A stretch of DNA of 64,000 nt. Origin: Lepidodermella squamata (taxonomy: Eukaryota; Gastrotricha). Location: contig JBLDXI010000042.1 in assembly GCA_047495785.1 (NCBI GenBank), forward strand, positions 558,001 to 622,000, given 5' to 3'. The notes under the pieces are model-generated. The model saw nothing but the letters and a program-made list of their open reading frames with translations, had not been told where the DNA came from and did no database searches. Made by a program: the position numbers and the translations under genes. Positions 24,101-36,100 of this stretch are shown here, one piece after another. Position 1 is the stretch's first letter. Every line of letters begins with the position of its first letter.

Positions 24101-27100
24101 ACAAATCGGCGAATTCTTGGCTCTTGGTTAATCAATTACCGGTCCGACGATGTCATTTGAGATTCAACGATCACTCAACGCATTTTCGAAAATCTCTGGT
24201 ACGAACTACGAGCGATTCCAAGAAAGCTGGCAGCAGTTTATCGCCCTTGCTCGCGCCTGTGGCGCCAAGGACGAGGATCCGGATGCTGTCGGTGGGGTAG
24301 ATTCCGAAGCCTTGATTGCTAGGCGCAAAGTCATCGCAGTCCTGCCCTTGTATCTCACAGGACGACTGCTCGAAGTTTGGCAAGAATCAACAGCAGCCAA
24401 AACTTGCACGAAACTCTCAGCAGCGAAAACCATACTGGAGGAAGGCGCCAACCTTCAACCAGATAAAGCCCTAAGCGAGATGACTTTCATGGCTCGAGCC
24501 CAACAGCCGACCGAATCTGTTCGCGAGTATCTAACAGCCCTCAAGCGACTGCTCTATCAAGCTGGTTATGAGGACAACTCTCCTGACAAGAAGCTGATCT
24601 TCGACGGCAAACTGCTCAACAGGTATGCTTTAGGCCTCAGACCAGAACTTAGGGTAGCTGTTTATCGAGAGGGTGATCCTGCCGATATAGATACTATCAC
24701 CGCCCGTGCAGAGAAGGCAGAGCGAGCAGATAGGTTAAGTAATCTGGGTAATTCAGTGATAGGAGCCATAGGCTCGGCGGAATCAGATTCTGCCGATCGC
24801 CTAATCAACGCGCTAGTTTCGCAGGCTGAGACTGCCAAAGCGCAGAATGAAGCCATCAAGCAGCTAACGGACAGAGTGGGCAAGTTAAGTACAGAGGAGC
24901 AACCTCCTGCTCCTCGTCGTGTCATCACATGTTGGAATTGCAACCGCCCCGGCCATAGGAAGAGGGAATGTAGGCAACCATTAAGATCAACGAGGGGAAG
25001 GACATTTGGGAGAGCGTTTGGATTTAGGAAAACTTGGACCCCACCCAACTCATCCCAAGACCAGGGAAACGAGGAGGGGCAAACCTAAAAGGGGATACGG
25101 TATGCCTGTCAGCAAAATCCCCGAAATCCCACCCGCTTATCCCCAGTGTCAATGGTATTAAGGGACTCATGGTTAAGCTTGTCATTAACGGCAAAACTAT
25201 TCAAGCATTGCTAGATACAGGTGCCGCGAGAAGTTGCCTTAATTGCGATCTAGTACCTAGTTCACCTCAGCTAAGGCCAGCTACTGCAATAGGTCCTGAC
25301 GGGTCAAGTCTGAACGTCAAAGGCCTTGCACAGCTCTCAGGGAAAATGGGAAAACTCACATTCAAGCACGATTTCTTAGCGATAGAGAAGCTTTGCGTAC
25401 CAGCCTTAGTCGGGGCAGACTTCTTAGACATTTACGCGTCAGCGATAGATTGGGAAAAACGGCAGCTAATATTAAGAGACGGCACGCGAATAGCGCTCAG
25501 CAAAGGCCCTTTAGATATTCTAATGAATATCGGGCAGAAATCCGCTATTGCGCCTTACCTGCCACAATCAGGCAGCGACAAAATAGCAAGGCCCTCAACA
25601 TTGCCAGTTACACCATGGGAGCCCGAGGTAGACATAAGTGAACCCACCTTAACGGACAGCCAACGAGCCCAGCTCAGAGCACTCGTAAACGAATTTAGCG
25701 ATATCTTCATGCGTCATAAATATGACGTAGGCTGCTACGATAAATTCAAACATTCCATCAAAACCGATGGGAGTAGGATAAAGCAACCCATGAGGAGATT
25801 TTCCAACGCGGAGAAAATACTGCTTAAGAAAGAGATAGAGCAACTTTATAAGGCTGGCATAATTGCACCCTCCAACTCAGAGCATCGCAACAGCATTCAG
25901 CTCGTGCCTAAGGCCAACAACCAAGTTAGGATAGTATTAGATGCGCGTTACCTAAACAGTAAAACGAAGAAGGAACTCTTTTCAGGACCGAGAGCTGATG
26001 AATGTTTAGAAATGTTAGGAAATGGGGGAAAGTCATTCAAGTATATCACATCGGTAGATGTGGGGCAAGCATTTTATTCACTTAGCCTCACTCCTAACTC
26101 TCAGGACCTGACTTCCTTCGATCTCGGGCCCCATATCGGCACCTGGAAATATACGCGAGTTATAATGGGGGGTACCAACTCATCTTCCATATGGAATCGC
26201 GTAATGCATGCCACATTAGGGGATTTAATCGCCCAAGGCAGCGTTTGCAACTACGCAGACGATGTATGCCTATTTTCGTCCACCTTTGAGGAACATTTAG
26301 CTTTATTGAAGGAGGTATTCAAGCGATTTAGGGAGGCCAAGTTGAAATTCAATGGCGCGAAATGTAAGCTAGCGAAATCAGAGATCGATTTCCTAGGCTT
26401 CACCGTCAATGCTTACGGAGTAACGCCATCGCGAAGCAAAATAGCCGCAATCCTAGATTACCCCAGACCTACTGACATTCACGAGCTTCGTAGCATATAC
26501 GGGGGAGTGTCCTACTATAGGCGCTTCATCGAAGGATTCGCAAGAATCACGGAGCCGCTCACTTCGCTTATGCGAAAATCAACGCAGAAGTTTCAGTGGT
26601 CTGAGGAAGCAGATAGGGCCTTTCAAGCGCTCAAGGAAAAGCTGACGACCAGCCCTGTGTTACGTTACCCTAACTTTTCTGTTCCGTTCCAAATAGAAAG
26701 CGATAGCTCAGATCACGCGATAGGCGGAGTCCTAACTCAAGTTATCGACGAGGAGGAACACCCTATAGCTTACGCCAGCCGAACTTTAACCAAGAGCGAG
26801 CGAAACTTATCCGTAACGGAGAAGGAGTGCCTAGCCTTGGTGGAATGTGTCACCAAATTCTTCAAACCCTACATTCGGACAAGAGAGCAACACGCAATGA
26901 TTAACGACTCACCTGACCTGGGACATGTGACTGTTAAGGTCGATCACAACCCGCTAGTTACGATGCAATCATGTAGGGATGTGGGAGGTAGAGTAAGTCG
27001 ATGGGCGCTTAAACTGAACAACTATGCCCTAAAGATTGTCTACAAACCAGGCAAGAAGCATGGAAACGCCGATTTCATGTCTCGAAAGCCCGATCGACAA

Positions 27101-30100
27101 TTCCCACCTACAAAACGAGGCATCGGACCAAGCATCAACATATGCCTACAGCCCAAAATCACCTTGGAACAACTCCGAGCTGAGCAATTGAAGGACGATT
27201 GGATCAAATCGACCATAGAGAAGGTCAAAACAAACAAACCGGTCGATAGGCGATTCGATATCGAGAACAATGTACTGGTAAGATATCGATGATTTTGCGC
27301 TATAAGGAGCCAATGAAAAAATTCCTATCCAGAGTACTACGCACTATAAATAGTACTACGCACACATGTAGTAAGATATAGCCCATTGTATTCTGTGTGA
27401 AAAAAATATATGTACTGGACAAATAATGACCAACAAATATCTTCGATACTGCGGTCATTCTGAGGTATCTGCGCTGGGAATTCCGAGATAATCATGGAGG
27501 AAACGTTTCAGAAACTCATGGACTGAATCGTTCTTAGACAGCTCGAGTAAAACACAGTTCAAACTCTCAACAATAAGCTTGTTTTAATAATTTTGAAACG
27601 CTTTCAAGTAGTCATATCCATCCAAGTTTCGAGGGCGTAATGTTACGGCGGAGGTTTAGCGTCAATGCTGCAAGCAGTAGGTTTGTCTGCGTCTTCTTCG
27701 TAAGCCATTATGACTGAGCGATAAGCTTCTGGAATGGTGCCTTTGTTGACCATTTCGATGAGATCCTTCTTAAGACTGGATTCGATCGGCAATCGCTTTT
27801 CGTATTTTTGAACAAGTTGGAAAGGAAACAAAATGACGTCTTTGTTGTAGCGCTTGGCGACGAAAGTATGAAAAGCCAAATCGAAAGTTTTCTTGGTTTG
27901 GAGATAATTAGGGTAGTCTTTCTCGTATCTGAACCAACATGGCTCCGACCATTTAACATCATTTTTCTGTTCGTCTTGCAAATACTGAGCGAACTTTGGT
28001 GACTTGTCAAAGCTGAAGAAGCTTGCAAATTGCATTTCAGTTATGCTGTATGGTTTCACTTTCAAGCGGTTTGGTGTTTCCTCGCCGTACACTTCGAGTC
28101 TCAGATCAGCATCAATCGGAGCCTTCCGCGACGCGGCCACGATTTCTCTCCATTCCTTTGAATAGCTGATGTTGACTCGTTTCTTAGCTTCCCTTTCAAT
28201 AGTGGCATGCACGGAATCACATTCCATTTGCGAGTGGCCCGGCTCGAAAAACTTGTGATCGATGACTTTGAGATTACCTTTGGAATTGGACAAGGCTGCG
28301 AATAAAGCGTTGACAATGTACTGAGATTTGTTTTGGCTTCCAGTGCTGTCGCTCCATAGAATCAACTGCTCAACTTCGTCAGGAATCATTTCAGTGATGA
28401 ATTTATAGAGACATGAACCAACTTCATCCGTCCCACGACCCCCTTCTGTTTGATCCCACATGAAACAGTAGACATCTTTTGATGAAGTATCGTAGAAAGT
28501 CAGGTTTGAGGTGTGGAACTTTTTTTTGTACATTATCGAGCAGCAAGGGCTTTCGAGGATTGACTGCATATCAAACTGGATGCACAAGATCAATCCTTTC
28601 GACTGTTTTGCTAGAATTTTGTCAGCATTCTTGGCATCTCTTGCAGCGTCTCTGTTGGATTCGTGGTTCCGTTTCTCCACGATCACTTCATGGGTGAACA
28701 GTTCATCCGGCAAAGTCGCAAATCGTGTGCATTTCTTGCAGGTGTCCTTCTTCGGATGACTGAAAGCGAGATTGGGAAAAGATCTCTTGAATATGGATCG
28801 GTAAGTAGCGTATTTGACGGGTTTCTCATCAGTACGCAGAGCCCAGTTTTGGTGTGCTATGCAGTACATTCTATGCATTTCCTTCAGATTGAGCGCGGAC
28901 CCGAGATATTGCTTGCTAGTTTGACTTCTCGCATAATGACTGTCTAATCGCTCGAAAGAAGTGATGTGCTGATAAACAAATTTGTAAGAATTATCGCTGG
29001 TGGTATTCGGCGGCTTATGGCGACCGCGTTGATCTGGTATGATGTAGAAGCCGTCTTCGACTTTTTTCTCAACAGTTGTGTTTATAAAAGCGCGAGTTTC
29101 ATCGAGCGCCTTCAGAAAGAAAGACCTGCATACTTCGATTGAGTCCCTAGATTGTGAAGGCGAAGGGGTTGCCAAGTAGTTGCCTGGTAAGTAATAATCA
29201 AATCTTCGAGGACCATTCTCTCGTTTCTGTTTATAACTGACGTAACGGTTGATGAATGCTCGTCTAGCGTCGATAGATGCTCGGGACCAGTAAGTGTTAA
29301 AGCATTGTTTGACTGAATTTTCATTGAATTTCAAGGAGCATTTACGCCAGCAACCACACTTGAAGTAAACAGGCTTACGACCGGAATTAAACTTAGCGCT
29401 AACCCCTTTATCTGACTGACGGTAGGGTTTCCCAGAGTTGCGCTTGCGTTTTCTTTCCATCGCTTGTTTGGATGGGCGGTGTCTGGAATCCACTATCCTC
29501 GGAGGAAACTGTTTCAGCCAATGGTCGTTATCAGTCATCAGCTCAAATCGTTGTTAAAAATGAAACGTTGAATGCTTTAGTCCTAAATGACAAGCGTCAT
29601 AAATTAAAATGTCAAGGATAGAAAACAGGGAGTTGTCGAAAGCCGAATTGCCAATCTGAGAATTTCTGTTCTTGACCTAAGGCTGTATGACCTCAGATTT
29701 ACAGCTACCGATGAAGGATTGCCCAACTGAGTAAAGATGGAAGTTAAAGTGGCCAGTAATCGGGAGTTTTAAATATCATAACAAAGCGATAGGTTCACTT
29801 TGTATATTGCTGTGAAAGGTATTTATCAGCCAAAACATAAACCAGAAATTCCAATAAATCGCGTTAGTTTTAACTGCAGCAGAAACTTGGTATGGGGTTA
29901 TCCCAGTCGTATAAAAGCTGACCCTAGCACGTGAGTAGCATGTGATCGAACGGCCTAGGCATCTCAAAATCACCGTGTTCAATCCCAATAACCGCAACAT
30001 CAATCATCCATGCATTGAATGCGGCGTTTATCAAGCTGACAGGAAGGGTTGACAGGAAGCGTGAAACCGCCAAGCAAATCCTCCCTTCTGGAATGGGCCG

Positions 30101-33100
30101 CCATTCACCGGTAATATATGGTAAAGATGTGGCTACTCAGCGGCCAAAGCAATCATGGGAATAGTCGGCTCCTAAGCATTGTGAAGATGGCATGCGTCTG
30201 ATACCAAATGCTAAATTTTAAAAGGCAATGAAGAGTACTTCTGGTTAGATCTAATTAAGAGACTGTTTCGATTGTTCGTAAGGCTTCGACCTTCGACCGT
30301 TAGTAGATTGTAGGATTCACGCACGATCGATAAGTCTATAGTTTCCGTCTAAGTAGCTGTCAAGTTCTAGGTGGAGTTTGAGCCCCAAACCGACAAACTT
30401 GGCTTTCTATCTTTGATCAGAAGTTGTGTTGTGTTTTGGAGGTGGTTGTTTGAGGAAAAGGGCGATAGTTTCAAATTATCCAGGGGCCCAAACCACATTA
30501 TCAGCTTGATAAACGCCACAACAACGAAATAATGGAATATTTTCCTAACAGAGTAGCCAGCAGCCACTTTCAGAATCTCAGCCGAAACAACCTTTCTACC
30601 CAATTTTTGCTGAAACCTCAAAACAGGAGTTTAACTTTGTGGTAAGCTCAGATTTCACTAAACTCCTAAAGAATCTGATAAGAAGCCTCTATCAATCTAT
30701 CGGAGATTCTAATCATTCTAGAAGAAAATTTTGCTGCGATTTAAAATGGACAACTATGGAAATCATTCCTACTCCGTCCCATGAACAGACCAGGTCAGAA
30801 TTACTAAAATCGTGGGTAATTTAAAGCACATGCTTTCAATGTCCTACTTTCAGCAAAAATGATGCGGGAGATCTAAGAAAGAATGATGATAAAAATGAAA
30901 AAACAAGAGAACAAAATGCGCAAATATACCATGTTACTGCGGAAGAATCGATCGCTCTCGTCTGAGTGCATTCTCTTGTGCATGCACCAAAATGCTATTA
31001 GCCCTGTGTATAACCATATACTCGCATATACTCCGCACAGTTTTTATGGGCGTATATCAGAATGCAGCCTATCGGTCTGTTTTAGCGCAAAACCGTCGAT
31101 ATCCGGAAGAATCGAACAAAGAATTGAAGCAATACGTCCTACCGGCTACCTTGAGAAAGATGATTTTACAACATCTTCATGACGAAGTCGGAGGACATCT
31201 GGGAATGGACCGAACGATAGCCAGAATCAAGGAGCAATACTTCTGGCCTGACTTGGAGACCGATGTGGCTGACTACGTCAGGGAATGCATCCCTTGCCAA
31301 CAAAGGAAAGGACCAATCAAACATCCTGTAGCCGAGCTACACCCTATCGAAACATCGAGCTTCGGCGAGCTATATGTATGGGATATTATGGGTCCTGTCC
31401 AGCCATCCGATGGTTATCGATACGTTCTTCTTATCGGAGACCACTTCAGTAAATACTTCCAAGCTTGGCCATTAAGAACAATTACAGCTGAGAAAGTTGT
31501 AGAAAAACTCCTGGAATTCTGCTACATTCACGGTTTCCCGAAACGCATCCTATCAGACAACGGAGCTCAGTTGATCGGGAAACTGGTCAGTGAAGTTGAA
31601 AAACTACTCCAAATTACGCAGGTTCGTACTACAGCATTCAAGCCATCCACCAATGGGTTGTGTGAGAGGCAAAATCTGACAATAGCTAATATGATTGCCA
31701 ACAGCCTGAGTCAGAAGGGCGGAAAATGGCATGAACAACTACAGCCGGTAATGTTTTTCTATAATACATCTCGCCACAGCCAAACTACGTATAGTCCGGC
31801 GTTCTTAGCAACAGGACGACGGATACGGTTACCAGGCGAGATCGTAGCAGACAATGGAGGAAAACCAGTCAGCACAGTTGATTATGCAAACAAGCTCCAT
31901 CGAAATCTCGTTACAGCAAACAAAATCGTAAATGATCGAATGAAACTAGTTCGAGAACGACAGAAAGCGATCTATGATCAGAAAGCAGGAAATTGTGATC
32001 CATTTCCAGAAGGAACCTTGGTATGGCTACACTGCCCGGCATTACCAGCTTCATCGTCAACTCCTAGGAAATTCTGGAGCCCGTGGAGAGGCCCTTACAC
32101 TGTGCTGCAAAGGATAGGAGTCAACTACGAAATCCAACTCTACAATGGATCGCAGAAACCGAAATTCGTTCACCGAAACAGACTGAAACCATTCTATGGC
32201 GATGTGGACAAACTCGCCAAATCAAACCAGGCAGCCCAAGTTAAAGAGCCGGAAGATAATGAAGATTTGGCAGAGAAACAGCGGCGAGACGAGCTGAACA
32301 GTGACAGCCAAAACACGCCGAAACCGGCCCGGCTCATGTTACAGACAAAACCGCAGGCTATGCCTGAGAAGCCAGTGAGGTCTCCCATTCATTCTTACAA
32401 CCTCAGGAGCAATAAGCTGGACTCTCTATGGGACCAAGATCGTTTCGACACGTCTCCAGTGGAGGAACCGCGACCGGAGCCAGAGCCAAATCCGCTTTCA
32501 CCGGTTATTCCCGCGGTACCAAGGCCCTTGGTGCCCATCCCTGTGGATCCTCCAGCAAATCCCATACCAGCAGGCTCGCCAGAACCTGAACCAGATCCTA
32601 TAGCAGACCTAGGATACTTAGGATTAGCCGAGTTGTTCGAGAATGAATCAGACCAAGGGGAGGAACGGCCTGACATTGAAATTCTTCCCTACAGAACTTA
32701 TAGGAATCCGCGAGCACCCTCTGAATCGACTAGGCCAAAACTAGATAGGCCTTCATTTTACCGGAAAACTAACTAACCCAATTTCAGGTATGGTACTATG
32801 ACAATGCTGCTGATACTGACAACAACTATGGTGGAGAGAGTTGGGGCAACTGACAAAACAGAGATATGGATACACAAATTGGTCGCGACAGCAACAAGGG
32901 AAAGCATAATATTTGTAGAAAACGTGGTAGAAGATACAACAACAAGTCCTAGGACACCAACAGCTATTACGAAAATCATGACGTCGACAGCCCGACTGGA
33001 TAAGACGACAACAGAGCAAACGACACCATCGCATGCGAGACGAAAACGACGTCAATTTATTGATACAGAGCTGCTAGAATCATCTGAGATACGGGACAGA

Positions 33101-36100
33101 AAGCGGGCTAGAAGAATGGATCGTAACGCGGTTGACAGTCAAGACGAATCAAGTCTCAGCCCGGCGTCTATCGGCCGTACACGTCTGGCACCAAAACGTA
33201 AATATCACTCACAACAATGTCAACTGCTCAGAGTGATCCCTCTTCATTACGCCAAAGATGACCGTTGTGTCATTTCCGCGTTTTATCTCATCAATTTCTA
33301 CCAGCCTATCATCACCTGCAATGAAGGAAAATTTTACATTTCATCTTCACTTCTTAGAACATGTCGAAGGTCAAACAACACAGTAACATGCCCCTGGAAA
33401 GTCTATGCAGAAAGAATCAAAGTAGAATGGATGCATCCGGAAAATAAAGACCGACAGGACCACTGCATAGTAAGTTCATCATTTTGCGAAATTTTGCCAC
33501 CATGGATTCGATTAGGCAACAACAAATTCTGGTTATCACAAGCAATTCGGATAACGTCAACAAACATTACTTCATATATATCCGCAGCCACTGTCTTAAC
33601 ACTGGCGGCGGGTGCAGACATTTTTTTCATTGACCGACAAATACACATTTATGACCGCAACGACACCTCGACAGCTGCCAATGAAAAGCTGTGGCAACTT
33701 GACGACAGCCTTACAATGGTCCATGCTGTAGACGAGCAGCTATGTTATGGCTCTTATGACACCTACAGCACCAGCAGGTTGATATGGTGGGGAATGGCTT
33801 TCATAGCCATCGTAGCCTTGGCAACACTATTGCTCTTCACAGCAGTGAGATGGCCGGCCAGCAGCAAAATTAGGTGTAAGAATCAGAGAGCCATCAGTAT
33901 GGATGATTTCGAGATCCTTCCATCGGCGAAAAATATTCACGGAGGGAGGGCTGGATTGAAGCCAAAAAGACAAAAGAAGTGCACTCTGACGGCTATATAA
34001 ACGGCGAAATAACAAACAAAATCACACTGACACAAATATTTATTTTCTGCATTTTAAAATTTTTTTTCAAACCATCAACAAGTATCAGCCATGCGGCCGC
34101 CATCTGTATCTGAGGAGGAATCCGTGGCCGAATATCCGCCGCCTCAACCGCCACAACCTAATGCTGAATATGGCCCTGAAAGCAACCCGCCGTCTCCGCC
34201 CATACTGCCAGCCAACGCTCGAGATTTCGTTTATCGAGACGGGTTCCAACGCAACAACACGTGGTTGCACGATGACGGCACCGTTTCACAAGTAACGACT
34301 CGCTTCACTGAGGCGGAAAACGAAGCGCCGTTTTTGTACAGGCGCCTCGCCAACGCCCAGCCAGATGGCCCTCGCGTTACTATGATGCTGCAGGCAGTGC
34401 CATCCTCCTTGAAGCCGGCGTCAGTTCTGCCCGATAGAATGCCGGACGAAGGGGCGCTGCACACGCTCGAGTACCGCACGTGGCGGGTCATCTTTACCGA
34501 ACGCATCATGCGCTTGGTAACGCCGCGTACCAGACTGGAGCAGGTGCTGGGAACGACAGATATCCCGCGGCTGGAATACAACTCGTTGACATTAAATGCG
34601 CGTATTACCCTGCCAGCGCGATTCAATTTGTGGCAGACGCAACCATTTTCGGAACTCGAGGAAATTACTCTGATGAGTAACGATTGGAACTCGGAGTTCT
34701 ATGTTGGAGGCGGAGTTCGACAGGTCCCCTGCAACCGAATGTTGGACCAACACATCTTCTTAGATGACCTGGCTTACATGAGGCAGTTGAATGCGGAGGG
34801 ATATCTCATCAACCCCAGTCTTCCGCACGGCTTCCCCGACCAGCCGATGTAAGCAGACGCGTAAGCCGTTGCCGTTGCCGATGTAAATACTAATTCTATT
34901 TGTAGAGTTTAAAATTACTAACCGTGCTGCACACGTACATAGCACCTTTTTGTCATTATGAATAAACTAAGGGGAAAGGTGTAAAAAGGTGATAAGATGT
35001 GTGTGTGTGTACTCACGTATAATTGGCGACTGGCCAAGGAAGTTGGCAGTCGGCCAAGGGAATAAAATAACGTGGTTGGCAACTGGCCAAGGAGTTTGGC
35101 AGTTGGCCATGGAATGTCGGCATCGAGCCAACACAAGAATTAAACATAAATATACTAAATTCCTTAGATCTATCCGGCCTATATAAGCGCCGTTGAAAAC
35201 GTGCAAGAATCATCATTTTATGCAAATAATAAAACCTTAGATTTATACTCTTGGACTTAGCATTTTCGCGACTTTCTTTTGGTTGCTATTGTATTTCATT
35301 TACAAGAAGTTTTACGAGCCGCATATTAATCCTTCGCGGGAATAATTCAGTAGTACAAGAACTCACGAGAGATATTACTTTTCATTAGTTTACAAAGTTT
35401 CCGTACTACACTTGCTACATGGACTTTGACTTCTCTTAAAGCGTTGCTTGATTTAGAGAAATTATTGAGAATAATAATTTGTGGGGCCCAAAAATAATCG
35501 AAAAATCAAAATAAATTAATTAACCGACAAATTTTATATCGCCGGATAGAGAAAATTCTCAATATGGATAAACTAATTTTTCCAAAATTTTCAAAATTTT
35601 TCCGAAATCAGCAGAAAATCAATAGTATGTTGAAACAAATTAAGAAATTGCCATCAAAATTCTATTGGTGCAGTCGAAGCTGAATAATATTTTACCCCTT
35701 TCAAGCAGTTTTCCCTGTTGCTGAAAGTAGCTGATGAAAATTCCCGGGTTTCAGCCCCAGCCTGGCAGCCAGTTGCCTCGAGGCGACAATCGATGAAGCT
35801 CCCGTTCGATGAGCTGAAGCACCTAACATGCGGCTTCTCGCTGTCCGGAACTTGAACTGTTACCATTCAATTAAACAAGTTCGACATTAAATGATCAAAA
35901 ATAAAAAATAATGGAAAACTCACGCGAAGTTCCCGAGATGCATAGGCCGAGGTTGTCATATGGCCTGCCACTTGATGCGAGCTATAGTGGAAACATAAAG
36001 ATAAACGGAAATTCACACTAATAGTTTCTAACCCAGTTTTCAGGACATGTGTAATTTGCAGGGACACAGGTTTTCACCACTCCGTTGTCCGTGCATCGTT

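Larger units (their letters stand above)
25034..32776 (+). pseudogene. pol: Pol polyprotein of the gypsy element, split by a DNA transposon
   Basis: The 5' part (open to 27294) contains an aspartic protease (DTGA near frame residue 61), reverse transcriptase with YADD at 26252-26263, and RNase H. The 3' part, after 31100, contains the integrase: an H-H-C-C zinc-binding region, the DDE core (aspartates in WDIMGP and LSDNGA, glutamate in GLCERQ), and a C-terminal GPY-type module ending HRNRLKP. The two parts are in the same original frame. They are interrupted at 27287-31099 by the transposon plus one 4-bp duplication, so this copy cannot make full-length Pol. Otherwise the frame looks undamaged. 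Confidence 0.9.
23645..35410 (+). mobile_element. Ty3/gypsy LTR retrotransposon with env-like frame, carrying a nested DNA transposon
   Basis: Two 431-bp LTRs (23645-24075, 34980-35410) begin TG and end CA and appear to differ at about one position, so insertion is recent. A 4-bp target duplication, CTTG, flanks the element (23641-23644, 35411-35414). Internal order is gag, pol (protease, reverse transcriptase, RNase H, integrase), an env-like frame and a fourth frame. Reverse transcriptase before integrase places it in Ty3/gypsy. Pol is split by the DNA transposon 27287-31099. Without that insert the element would be about 7.95 kb. It lies antisense to gene A, in intron 7. Confidence 0.93.

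Noticed and set aside
28479-28947. Plus-strand frames within the transposase
   Set aside because: Antisense shadows, duplicated only because the transposon is duplicated at 62764-63232.
31223-32776. Treating the integrase-containing frame as a separate gene
   Set aside because: It is the continuation of gypsy pol after the nested transposon; the target duplication and frame register show this.
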